From DAOUEX01 sp034430235 (GTDB lineage: Bacteria; Chloroflexota; Anaerolineae; UBA2200): DNA of 64,000 nucleotides. The notes under the pieces were generated by a model. The model was given only the letters and a program-made list of their open reading frames with translations, was not told the DNA's origin and did not search any database. How positions within the stretch are numbered: the first letter of the stretch is position 1; every line of letters starts with the position of its first letter. Positions 35,102 to 43,133 of the stretch are shown one piece after another. Made by a program: the position numbers and the translations under genes. The stretch is taken from positions 1 to 64,000 of the forward strand of contig CAYZGO010000012.1 in the NCBI GenBank assembly GCA_964478075.1, read 5' to 3'.

Positions 35102-36016
35102 CTATCCCACGTCATTGGAAACGCTCTGAGTGTTTCCCTTCCGGGCGATCGACTCAGCCCAGGAGAGGAGATCTTCAGCTTGTCGGGCGTTGGCAACGTC
35201 AATCATCGTGCCATCCAACGAGATGGCGCCCAAACCCTGGGCTTCCGCCTGCCTGAAGGCTGCCGCTACCCTTCTGGCGTACGCCACCTCGCTCTCTGAG
35301 GGGGAAAAGACCCGGTTCACCGGCTCGATCTGGTTGGGGTGGATAAGCAGCTTGCCCCGATAGCCCAATTGCCGAGCCTTTCTCGCCTCCTGGACAAGCT
35401 TCTCCGGGTCGGCCATGTCGATGCAGGGAGAGTCAATGGCCAAAACCCCCGCCGCCCTGGCGACGAGAGCGACGTGCGACTGGGCGTAGAAAAGCTCGGT
35501 CCCCTCCACCGACAGGCTGGTACCCATATCTCGGGTGAAGTCGACAGCGCCGAAGGCCAGGGCGATGACCCGTTCGCTGGCTGTCGCAATCTCCCAGGCG
35601 TTAAGGACGCCCTTGGCGGTCTCAAGGAGGGGCATGAGCACTAGGACGCCCTGTTCCATTCCCCTCTCGCCTTCCAGCTCTTGGATGAGCTTCTCCGCCT
35701 CAACGACGTCTTCTTGCGACTCCGTCTTTGGAAGGACGATACCCGTAACACCGCGTTGAGTGCTCCATCTCAGATCTTCTGCCACAAGCTCGGTGATGAC
35801 AGCATTGACCCGGACGAAGACCGCCGCCCCGCCCGCGCCGACCCGCTCGATGGAGTCCTTGATGAAGATCCTAGCTGTCTCCTTCTCTGCCATGGGCACA
35901 GCATCTTCCAGGTCCAATATGACCGCATCAGCATCCAACGTTCCTGCTTTGTGGATCATCCGCATGTTGTTGCCGGGGGTGAATAGCATGGACCTCAGCA
36001 ATCTCACCGATCTCAC
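35102..36016 (-). CDS. CitE-like/malyl-CoA-type lyase (HpcH/HpaI family)
   Basis: A 304-residue TIM-barrel lyase with RSMLFTPGNNMRMI at the start, the metal-binding Glu/Asp in VILDLEDAVPMAEK, and LMPLLETAKGVLNAW and GAVDFTRDMG further on. The C-terminus contains KLLIHPNQIEPVNRVFSPS. Members cleave malyl-CoA, beta-methylmalyl-CoA or citramalyl-CoA to acetyl- or propionyl-CoA plus glyoxylate or pyruvate. There is no acyl-carrier citrate lyase operon, so a stand-alone CoA-ester lyase is far more likely than citrate lyase beta. It overlaps the set 2 alpha gene by 4 bases and follows the two ligases, giving a coherent activate-then-cleave arrangement. Confidence 0.9.
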   Translation of the reverse strand: MRSVRLLRSMLFTPGNNMRMIHKAGTLDADAVILDLEDAVPMAEKETARIFIKDSIERVGAGGAAVFVRVNAVITELVAEDLRWSTQRGVTGIVLPKTESQEDVVEAEKLIQELEGERGMEQGVLVLMPLLETAKGVLNAWEIATASERVIALAFGAVDFTRDMGTSLSVEGTELFYAQSHVALVARAAGVLAIDSPCIDMADPEKLVQEARKARQLGYRGKLLIHPNQIEPVNRVFSPSESEVAYARRVAAAFRQAEAQGLGAISLDGTMIDVANARQAEDLLSWAESIARKGNTQSVSNDVG

Positions 36017-36909
36017 CTCCTGAGGAGAGTAGCCAAGGTAGGCGCCAGCTCCTCGGGCCGATCCACCACGTGCGCTCCTGCCTCGCGCAAAGCCCGAATC
36101 TTGCTCTCGGCTGAACCCCGGCCCCGCTCGACGATGGCACTGGCGTGGGAGAAGCGCATGCCGGGTTTGACACCCACTCCGGCGATGTAGGCGACCAGAG
36201 GCTTTGTGAAGCGGCCCTCCCGGATCACCTCGGCCGCCTCTTCCTCCGCCACAGTGCCAATCTCACCGAACAAGGCCACGGCGTGCGTGTCCTCGTCTTC
36301 CTCGAAGAGAGGCAGCAGTTCAGCCGGGGAGGTGCCGACCACGGGCTCTGACCCGATATGCAGGGCCGTGCTGATGCCCAGGCCCGCCTGCCCAATCGCC
36401 CAGGATAGGGTAGTGGTCTGTCCTCCGCTGCGTGAAATCACTCCCACGTGACCAGGCGGGAACATCTCCCTGGCGAGATCTTCTGTGCCCCCGATCCAGC
36501 CAGCCACCGACTTGCCGGGACTGATCACCCCGAAGGAACCCGGCCCCACAATCTGGGCTTCTCCCCTTCGAGCCTCACCGATCATCTCCAGAGCATCGTG
36601 CAGGGGAACCCGTTCCACAGGCATAACGATGAGCTTGATCCCTGCCTCGATGGCTTCCAACACTGCGTCTTTGACCACAAGCCCGGGGACAAAGGTGACT
36701 GTGGCACCTATGGGGCCATGATGCTTCCAGGCCTCTTGAACTGTGTCGTACACGGGTACGTGATGGACTTGGCTCCCACCGCGCCCCGGTGTGACGCCGG
36801 CCACGACCCTGGTGCCGTAGGCCAACATGAACCGGGTCCGAGCCGTCCCCTCCCGCCCAGTAATCCCCTGAATGAGCATTGTGGTCCTCTCATCGAGCAA
36901 TATGGCCAT
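36013..36909 (-). CDS. Succinyl-CoA synthetase-type alpha subunit, set 2
   Basis: A 298-residue SucD-like protein. It has the CoA-binding segment LIQGITGREGTARTRFM and the phospho-histidine in MRFSHASAIVERG near residue 245; the Ala replacing Gly after the His differs from the usual GHAGAI. FGEIGTVAEEEAAEVI supplies the conserved Glu region. It is clearly paralogous to set 1. Its 5' end overlaps the ferredoxin-like gene by 20 bases and its 3' end overlaps the CitE-like gene by 4, so the products are strongly coupled. Confidence 0.9.
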   Translation of the reverse strand: MAILLDERTTMLIQGITGREGTARTRFMLAYGTRVVAGVTPGRGGSQVHHVPVYDTVQEAWKHHGPIGATVTFVPGLVVKDAVLEAIEAGIKLIVMPVERVPLHDALEMIGEARRGEAQIVGPGSFGVISPGKSVAGWIGGTEDLAREMFPPGHVGVISRSGGQTTTLSWAIGQAGLGISTALHIGSEPVVGTSPAELLPLFEEDEDTHAVALFGEIGTVAEEEAAEVIREGRFTKPLVAYIAGVGVKPGMRFSHASAIVERGRGSAESKIRALREAGAHVVDRPEELAPTLATLLRR

Positions 36910-37186
36910 GCACCGCCCTCCTGTGCTCCTCCAACCCTGCGATAGGCAGCGAAATCGTGATAGCCTGCCGGCCGTGGAAGTGGCAGTCTATCTCGCAGGC
37001 CAGACACTCCGTGCAGCGCCGCCTTGCCTCCTCCGGGGAAACGGCTAGGACCGCCCTGCCCTTCTCGATTCTGAGAATCCCTGATCCGTAGAGGCTGCAA
37101 GCCTTCGCGCAGGCAAAGGTCGTGCAGCCGTTGCACTTGACGTGATCAATGGACACCGACCCGGTCCGGAACTCGAAGGTGTACAT
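36890..37186 (-). CDS. Small ferredoxin-like protein between ligase subunits, set 2
   Basis: The 98-residue paralogue of the set 1 small protein. Cysteine groups are CNGCTTFACAKAC (near residue 18) and CTECLACEIDC (near residue 58). Between them is a beta-rich stretch with GILRIEKGRAVL, as in ferredoxin-fold proteins. It directly abuts the beta-subunit gene and overlaps the alpha-subunit gene. Recurrence in two independent sets shows that the beta-Fd-alpha order is maintained, not accidental. The function of the Fe-S protein within a CoA ligase is unknown to me. Confidence 0.82.
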   Translation of the reverse strand: MYTFEFRTGSVSIDHVKCNGCTTFACAKACSLYGSGILRIEKGRAVLAVSPEEARRRCTECLACEIDCHFHGRQAITISLPIAGLEEHRRAVHGHIAR

Positions 37187-38452
37187 CTACACATCTCCTA
37201 CACTTCTGGACTCTCGGTACCCCTCGACCAGGGCCTTCATCCGCTGGGCAACAAAGTCCAGGCGATGGATGTAATCGCGCCCGTAGAGCTCCAAGCGGAT
37301 GGGCAAGTCGCTCAGCCCTTCCCTCAGGATCTCTAGCGATTCCTCCTCCTTGTTGCCCGCCAGCAGGATCACGACCGGGAAGCCCGGCTTCGTGGCCAGG
37401 TCCTCTCGAAAGGCTTTGACCAGACCGTGGGCGTGGTGCCACTGGTTTTGGCTGGCGATCACGGCCCCCATGAGGCAGTAACCCTCGATGCCAGGCTGGG
37501 CAAGAATGACCTTGGCGCAGCGGTACACCTTGGAAGCAGTGGGATTGCCGCTCGTTTCCGCAAAGTTCGCCAGCTTCAGCCCTTGGCGGGCCAGCGTATC
37601 CGCCGCCAGAAGAGCCCCACCTCCACCGATGGCATGGTAGCCGATGTAACCCTCCTCTTTGATCTCGGGAACCAGTTGGGCGAAGAAGCTAATGCCGCGG
37701 TAATCGTCCTCCTCGATCTTCCAGGCCAGGCGGTCCAGTTCAGTGGGCGGTCGGTCACTCTCCCTCGGGACCTCAATCCCCAACTCTGGGTGTCGCGCCA
37801 CTGCGGCGTCGTCGATACTCACGCGGCAATCCGCCGCGTACACTTCGCCATCCTGGGTCAGGACCAAAGGGTTGATCTCCGCAGCCCGGGCGTCGTAGCA
37901 ACGGAACAACTCGTACAGGCCACATATCGCCCGACCAACCACTACCAGCAGCTTGCCGGACAGGCCCAGAGCCTGGGCAAGGTTGTAGGCGTGATATGTT
38001 CTCACTCCGCGTCGGATGTCGACGGTCATTCGGGCAATCTTCTCGGGTGATTCGTGAGCGACCTCCTCAATGTCGACGCCGCCCTCAGTGCTGAACACCA
38101 CCACAGGAGCTCTGACCTTGTGGGAGTCGCCAACGATGATCCCAGCGTAATACTCCCCGTCAATCTCCAGCTTTTCCTCCACCAGGACCTTCTGCACCTG
38201 TAGGCCCTTGATCTCGGAGCCCAGGAGCCGTCCCGCGACCCTCTCTGCCTGTTCAGGGTTGGCGGCGAATCGAATGCCACCTGCCTTGAACCGACCGGTG
38301 GCCCAGATTTGCGCCTTGACGGCGACCGGCTTCCCAATCCCCACTGCGACGGCCCGCGCCTGCTCCGGAGTGGAGGCGACACCGCCTTGCGGAACGGGGA
38401 CCCCCACGCTTCGGAGAAGCTGCTTCCCCTGGTACTCATAGAGCCTAGCCAT
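37187..38452 (-). CDS. Succinyl-CoA synthetase-type beta subunit (ATP-grasp), set 2
   Basis: A 421-residue SucC-like ATP-grasp protein starting MARLYEYQGKQLLRSVGVPV, with VAVKAQIWATGRFKAGGI, AEINPLVLTQDGEVYAADCRV and a C-terminal NFAETSGNPTASKVYRCAKVI block. The ATG at 38452 follows GGAGGGG. It is the first gene of the CoA-ester operon (beta-Fd-alpha, lyase, beta-Fd-alpha, HMG-lyase-like, malic enzyme). The promoter is expected between it and the PPC-domain gene ending at 38607, but I could not pick one with confidence. Confidence 0.9.
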   Translation of the reverse strand: MARLYEYQGKQLLRSVGVPVPQGGVASTPEQARAVAVGIGKPVAVKAQIWATGRFKAGGIRFAANPEQAERVAGRLLGSEIKGLQVQKVLVEEKLEIDGEYYAGIIVGDSHKVRAPVVVFSTEGGVDIEEVAHESPEKIARMTVDIRRGVRTYHAYNLAQALGLSGKLLVVVGRAICGLYELFRCYDARAAEINPLVLTQDGEVYAADCRVSIDDAAVARHPELGIEVPRESDRPPTELDRLAWKIEEDDYRGISFFAQLVPEIKEEGYIGYHAIGGGGALLAADTLARQGLKLANFAETSGNPTASKVYRCAKVILAQPGIEGYCLMGAVIASQNQWHHAHGLVKAFREDLATKPGFPVVILLAGNKEEESLEILREGLSDLPIRLELYGRDYIHRLDFVAQRMKALVEGYRESRSVGDV

Positions 38453-38606
38453 AGTAGTCCCCTCCACTCACGACTACTGGATTAAGACATGACCTCACTT
38501 CTGCGCTATTGCCACACAGTGGGCGCAGACAGCCCACTTGTGGCTACTCCTCTCGATACCGCGCCCGTTCAGCGGATAAGGAGGGAAATCAGAGGCTTTG
38601 GCAACC

Positions 38607-39095
38607 CTATTCAATCACGAGTTCTTCGCTCTCGCTACGAGAGCTAAAGACGGATTTCATAGCGATCCCTTCGAGTACGGCTATGGCTACTGCTACCTTT
38701 ATGGAGGTAGTAGTCCCCTTGGTCAAATGACCGCCTAAAGTAACGATAGCGTCATCCCTGACCATAGAAGCTGAGAAATGGGCGTGGATATTGGGCTCTC
38801 CGTTCGCCTTGCGGGAGACGTGTCCGCTCAGAGACAGAAGTTCGAGAGGCTGGTCTATCTCCAAGTATAACCGATCTCTGTCAGTCACCGGGAACTCTTG
38901 GGGAAGTTGCTTCAGGCCTCTGAACACGGCCCTCTGCAATCCTCCTACCGCGGTAATGAATACCCCTTTCTCTATTGCTTCTCTGCGCACTACCTCGTAG
39001 AGACCTTCCAACAGGTCTGCGCCGGCCTTGATTCTGGCAACCACAATCCGCTGAATGCGCCCAGAACCCAATCCGTCTAGTAGGTGTCGTTCCAC
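38607..39095 (-). CDS. PPC/DUF296-domain protein
   Basis: A 162-residue protein with the PPC (DUF296) fold signature: VVARIKAGADLLEGLYEVV at the start, then LLSLSGHVSRKANGEPNIHAHFS and VTLGGHLTKG. The paired histidines of HAHFS and GGHL form a putative metal site. In plants the fold accompanies AT-hook DNA-binding proteins; bacterial versions are small, trimeric and of unclear role. A GTG start at 39095 follows GGGAGGCATCT. It precedes the CoA-ligase operon on the same strand and could be its first gene or a local regulator. Confidence 0.85.
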   Translation of the reverse strand: MERHLLDGLGSGRIQRIVVARIKAGADLLEGLYEVVRREAIEKGVFITAVGGLQRAVFRGLKQLPQEFPVTDRDRLYLEIDQPLELLSLSGHVSRKANGEPNIHAHFSASMVRDDAIVTLGGHLTKGTTTSIKVAVAIAVLEGIAMKSVFSSRSESEELVIE

Positions 39096-39318
39096 AGATG
39101 CCTCCCTTCATCAAGTTGGTTGTGCTCTGTTCCTGTTCACTAGCGCCCTGAAAACGATATAAATGATATTGGCTCCCGCTTCAACATAGTGCCTTCGTCT
39201 CCTGACGGCCTCCTTGAGCCCTTGAAGCGGTTCAGCGTCTGTCCTGGCAATCAGTTGCGATTCGAGCAGACAAGGCATCCAAACACCTGAAGCTCTCCAT
39301 CTGGCCAGGACAGAAACC

Positions 39319-39346
39319 CGCTTCCGCCATTGGGGTGGCGGAAGCG
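39319..39346. terminator. Strong bidirectional hairpin upstream of the PPC gene and downstream of livF
   Basis: CGCTTCCGCCA-TTGGGG-TGGCGGAAGCG is a perfect 11-bp stem with a 6-base loop. It stands 230 bases after the livF stop, on the minus-strand read-through path. The flanking T-run is short (GTTTG). Confidence 0.7.
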
Positions 39347-39576
39347 TTTGACTAGTCAGTCTGTCGGCCGCCTCGGCACACAGTGCCGAGCCCGTTTAGC
39401 CAGAGGATTGCCAACTTCGTTCGTCGACCCCACTCACGTGCTCTTGAGGGCCAAGCCACCGAGAAATCGGACCAGGCATATAGGCGACCAATTATCTCGG
39501 GAAGCGCGCTGTCCGGGCGGCACGGGAGCCTGCAGCCACGATCGTCACAGCGAGGCCAAGCTGAGCCCGGCTTCAC

Positions 39577-40290
39577 CTAGATACCGATGTATGCTTCCTT
39601 CACATGCTTGTCAGCCAAGAGTTCTTTACCTAAGCCTGACTTGGTGATCCGTCCGTTCTCCATCAAGTACGCTTTGTCACAGTACCTCAAAGCGGATGCA
39701 ATGTTCTGCTCCACTAACAAGATCGTGATGCCTGCGTCGTTGATCTTCTCAAGCGTCTCGAAAACAAGCTCCACAAGCGTGGGCGCCAAGCCCAGAGAAG
39801 GCTCGTCTAGCATCAGTAGTCTTGGACGGCTCATCAATCCGCGGCCGATGGCTAGCATCTGCTGCTCGCCGCCACTCAGCGTCTTGGCCAACTGGTCCTT
39901 CCTGTCCCTCAAGATGGGGAACAGATCGTACACATAGGCCAACGATTCCTTCCGATGCACCTTGGCGCGCTTTACATACGAACCCATGACCAGGTTCTCT
40001 TCGACTGTCATGTGGGCGAACAGTCGCCGGCCTTCTGGTATCAAAACGAGACCGAGCGCCGGTATGTCGGAAGCATCCATGTGGTCGATTGGCTGGCCCA
40101 AGAATGACACGTCACCTGCAGCCTTGGGCAGCAAGCCGGTAATGGACTTGAGAGTGGTGCTTTTCCCTGCTCCATTGGGACCAATGAGAGCGACATACTC
40201 TCCCTCTTCAACTTGGAAGGAAACACCCCACAGAGCCTGGACTTTCCCGTAGAATGTCTGCACGCCTGAAACCTTAAGCACTGTGCGCAC
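39577..40290 (-). CDS. livF: LIV-type ABC transporter ATPase LivF
   Basis: A 237-residue ATPase of the branched-chain amino acid/amide importer family. Walker A is LIGPNGAGKSTTLKS, the signature motif is TLSGGEQQMLAIGRGLM, and Walker B is LLMLDEPSLGLAP. The C-terminal YLMENGRITKSG and the short length mark LivF rather than LivG. Its start overlaps livG by 17 bases. It is the last gene of the livKHMGF operon. Confidence 0.95.
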   Translation of the reverse strand: MRTVLKVSGVQTFYGKVQALWGVSFQVEEGEYVALIGPNGAGKSTTLKSITGLLPKAAGDVSFLGQPIDHMDASDIPALGLVLIPEGRRLFAHMTVEENLVMGSYVKRAKVHRKESLAYVYDLFPILRDRKDQLAKTLSGGEQQMLAIGRGLMSRPRLLMLDEPSLGLAPTLVELVFETLEKINDAGITILLVEQNIASALRYCDKAYLMENGRITKSGLGKELLADKHVKEAYIGI

Positions 40291-41008
40291 CTCTTCCTAG
40301 ATAGGCCTCAATCACATCCGGATTGCCAGCGATTTGCTCGGGCGTACCTTCGGCGATCCTCTTTCCGAAATTGAGCACATAGATCCTGTCGGAGACCGAC
40401 ATCACTGCCCGCATCACGTGTTCCACAAAAAAGAGTGTGATTCCACTGTCTCTGATCTGCTGGATCTTGGTCATCAGCTTTTCCGTCTCCATGGGATTGA
40501 GCCCTGCCACGACCTCATCCAGCAGGATCAATTTGGGAGCAGTAGCCAGGGCCCGGCCAATCTCCAGTGTCTTCCTCTGAGCCACGTTCAGGTTCTCAGC
40601 AAGGCTGTTCCTCAGTTCATTCATGCCCAGGAAGTCGATGATGCGCTCCGCCTCGGGGCGGCAATCAGCCCCACTCCCTCCCTCGGGTCGACCGAATAGA
40701 CAGCCCGCGAGGATATTGGTGAACACAGAGAGCTTGAGCAAAGGCCTCGGGACCTGGAATGTCCGCGCGACGCCCTTTCTGCACACCTGGTAGGGCTTCA
40801 GTCCCTGAATCTCCTCCCCGTCAAAGTGCACGTTGCCCGCGGTTGGCTGGTAGTAACCGGAGATCACATTGAACAGGGTCGTCTTGCCTGCCCCGTTGGG
40901 GCCCACAAGCGCTACGATCTCCCCTTCGTCGACGTGAAAATCTACGTCGTCGACCGCCCTCAGGCCTCCAAAGTCCTTGCGGATTCGCTCACCTCTTAGC
41001 AAAGGCAT
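40274..41008 (-). CDS. livG: LIV-type ABC transporter ATPase LivG
   Basis: A 244-residue ATPase. Walker A is LVGPNGAGKTTLFNVISG. The LSGGQ-equivalent is degenerate (LAENLNVAQRKTLEIGRAL), as is common in LivG, where GQ/RR are replaced by AQRKxLE. Walker B is LILLDEVVAGLNP. The ATG at 41008 is preferred to a GTG six bases earlier. It overlaps livM by 20 bases. Confidence 0.94.
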   Translation of the reverse strand: MPLLRGERIRKDFGGLRAVDDVDFHVDEGEIVALVGPNGAGKTTLFNVISGYYQPTAGNVHFDGEEIQGLKPYQVCRKGVARTFQVPRPLLKLSVFTNILAGCLFGRPEGGSGADCRPEAERIIDFLGMNELRNSLAENLNVAQRKTLEIGRALATAPKLILLDEVVAGLNPMETEKLMTKIQQIRDSGITLFFVEHVMRAVMSVSDRIYVLNFGKRIAEGTPEQIAGNPDVIEAYLGRGAHSA

Positions 41009-41951
41009 CGCCACCCTCTTTCTTTGAGAACAAGGACATGATCCCTCCTGGCAGGTATATGATTAGTCCGATAAAGAGCGCGCCAGTCAGCAGCTTGTAG
41101 AACTCTCCTGGGACCAGGTAGCTGACGTACTCGGACATGCTCCTCAGTATCACCGCTCCGATGATCGGGCCCAGCACAGTTCCACTTCCTCCCAGGAGAC
41201 ACATCACGATGGAATTGAGCGTGAAGGAGAAGGAGAAGGCGGCTGGCGGATCAATGTACGACATATAGTAGCCATAGATCCCACCCAGGATGCCCGGCAG
41301 AACAGCGCTCCCAGCAAAAGCCAGGATTTTGTACAGGGTAGTGTTGATGCCCAGGGAGTCGGCTACCTCTTCGTCCTCTCTGATAGAGATCAAGCCGAGC
41401 CCGAACTTGGACCTCGATATCTTGTAGATCCCGCCAACCGCAACGATGGCACCGACGAGCATATAGTAGTAGAAAGGGATCTTGGAGGGAAAGGGTGGAA
41501 CGGAAATCCCGCGCCCTCCCTCTGTCAGCGCGCTCAAGTTGTATGCCAGGGCAGTGAAGATAAAGCTCAGGCTAAGCATGGAAATCGCGAAATACGGTCC
41601 TCGCAGTCGAAGAAGTGGGTATCCCACGACCACTGCTGTGATCACGGCGAATACCCCACCCAGTAGACACGTGTAGAACGGGGACAAGCCATAGTCCTTC
41701 ACGAGGATCATTGAGGTGTAGGCCCCGATGCCGAGGAACGTGACGTGCCCGAAATTGACCCGCCCAGTGAACCCCGAAATCAGATTCCAGCTCTCCGCCA
41801 ACGCCACGTACAAGAAGAACAGGAGGAGGATGTGCAGGACGTAGCGAGAGACAAACAGCGGGAGGATCGCCAAGACAAGGAGCAGCAACACAAGCAGCCA
41901 CTTGCGTCTCTGTAGGACTTGGGTGCCCAAACTTTGCATTCTATGTAGCAC
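40989..41951 (-). CDS. livM: LIV-type ABC transporter permease LivM
   Basis: A 320-residue inner-membrane permease with about ten hydrophobic segments. It includes the family block SWNLISGFTGRVNFGHVTFLGIGAY and the coupling-region sequence SIREDEEVADSLGIN. The C-terminus has the GGSGTVLGPIIGAVILRSM segment typical of LivM. It lies between livH (13 bases upstream) and livG (overlapping). Confidence 0.94.
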   Translation of the reverse strand: MLHRMQSLGTQVLQRRKWLLVLLLLVLAILPLFVSRYVLHILLLFFLYVALAESWNLISGFTGRVNFGHVTFLGIGAYTSMILVKDYGLSPFYTCLLGGVFAVITAVVVGYPLLRLRGPYFAISMLSLSFIFTALAYNLSALTEGGRGISVPPFPSKIPFYYYMLVGAIVAVGGIYKISRSKFGLGLISIREDEEVADSLGINTTLYKILAFAGSAVLPGILGGIYGYYMSYIDPPAAFSFSFTLNSIVMCLLGGSGTVLGPIIGAVILRSMSEYVSYLVPGEFYKLLTGALFIGLIIYLPGGIMSLFSKKEGGDAFAKR

Positions 41952-41964
41952 GGTTCACGTCCCC

Positions 41965-42840
41965 CTATTCCGTGAATCTTCCCAGAAGCCCGCTAGGCTT
42001 GATGAGAAGAACGAGAATCACCAGGCTATAGGTCACCACATCGGTCCAAGTGCCGGAGGCGAAGAGCGTGACCATCGCTTCGATAACGCTAAAGATGAAC
42101 GCAGAAATGATCGATCCGGGAATGCTCCCCAGACCGCCCAGAATCACAATACAGAACAGACGGCCTCGCCACACATCGGCCATGGCAGGATAGAATGGGT
42201 AGATGGTACTCATCAACGATCCCCCAACGCCCGCCAGGGCGCAGGCAATCCCAAATATCAAGGCGGTCACCTCAGTGATCTTGACGCCCATCAGCTGGCT
42301 CGCCTCTCTGTCCTCGGTGATGGCCCGAATCGCCCTGCCCTTGTCTGTCTTGGTAAGGAACAGATAGACCAGAACTAGCAGAACCGTCGAGACGCCGAAG
42401 AAGATCAGCTTGGTGGTCGAGATCATCATGCCAAAGATCTCAAACGACTTGCCGGTGTAGGGAGTCTTGACAAACCGGAAATCAGCTGTCCATATCACCA
42501 GGGACAAGGTTTCTATGATGATCCACACTCCAGCCATCACCAGCATGGTGGTCAACATGGCAGCTTTTCTCCGCTTGAGCGGCTCGATCAGGAATCTCTG
42601 AATCGCCATTCCCAGCACAAAGAACGGGACGCTGAGCAAGAACATGGAAATCAAAGGGTCTAGATGGAAACTCTTGGACAACGTGTACGCCAGATAGGCG
42701 CCCAAAACAACAAAGTTAGCATGGGCATTGTTGACCACGCGCATTCCGCCAAAGACCATGTTCAAGCCCACTGCCAGCAATGCGTAGATAGCGCCGATCA
42801 GCAGGCCGCCTATCAGACTTTGGACTGTTAAAGCAACCAT
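41965..42840 (-). CDS. livH: LIV-type ABC transporter permease LivH
   Basis: A 291-residue permease with eight to nine hydrophobic segments. GAIYALLAVGLNMVFGGMRVVNNAHANFV and the EAA-like ITEDREASQLMGVKI are family landmarks; GGLGSIPGSIISAF is near the end. The ATG at 42840 is favoured over a GTG 12 bases earlier. About 290 bases, including an inverted-repeat element, separate it from livK, so livK may be expressed more strongly than the permease genes. Confidence 0.93.
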   Translation of the reverse strand: MVALTVQSLIGGLLIGAIYALLAVGLNMVFGGMRVVNNAHANFVVLGAYLAYTLSKSFHLDPLISMFLLSVPFFVLGMAIQRFLIEPLKRRKAAMLTTMLVMAGVWIIIETLSLVIWTADFRFVKTPYTGKSFEIFGMMISTTKLIFFGVSTVLLVLVYLFLTKTDKGRAIRAITEDREASQLMGVKITEVTALIFGIACALAGVGGSLMSTIYPFYPAMADVWRGRLFCIVILGGLGSIPGSIISAFIFSVIEAMVTLFASGTWTDVVTYSLVILVLLIKPSGLLGRFTE

Positions 42841-42875
42841 GTACCCTCTCACTCCTTCCGCTTCGTTGTAGAGTA

Positions 42876-43084
42876 AGAGAGCCTCTCACATTCCCCGAAG
42901 GGCTCGACTTGGAACTGGCGCATAGCCCGCCAGGCGCCCAAGCTCTCCGCCAAGGCCTCGTTGTAGCCGGGAAACAGGCTTCCGGGCATGTCTGACTTCA
43001 TCGCAGCCGCCTGCCCCGTCGGTGAGGGCATGGCAGCGATCCTTCTCATTTCCGGGGCCAAGATCGGCCTATGAGAGGCTCTCT
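42876..43084. repeat. 209-bp segment bounded by 13-bp perfect inverted repeats
   Basis: AGAGAGCCTCTCA (42876-42888) and its exact complement TGAGAGGCTCTCT (43072-43084) face each other across 183 bases in the livK-livH gap. Each arm can also fold on itself (GAGAG-C-CTCTC). The layout resembles a small MITE or a pair of mRNA hairpins. No target-site duplication is obvious. Confidence 0.5.
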
Positions 43085-43133
43085 ATCTTGTTATTCAGCA
43101 GGCTTGTTCACCGGCTGATTCGCGTTGCTGCAA

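Noticed and set aside
35102..36016. Citrate lyase beta subunit (citE) of fermentative citrate lyase
   Set aside because: No citD, citF or citC is present; the neighbours are CoA ligases, which favours a stand-alone CoA-ester lyase.
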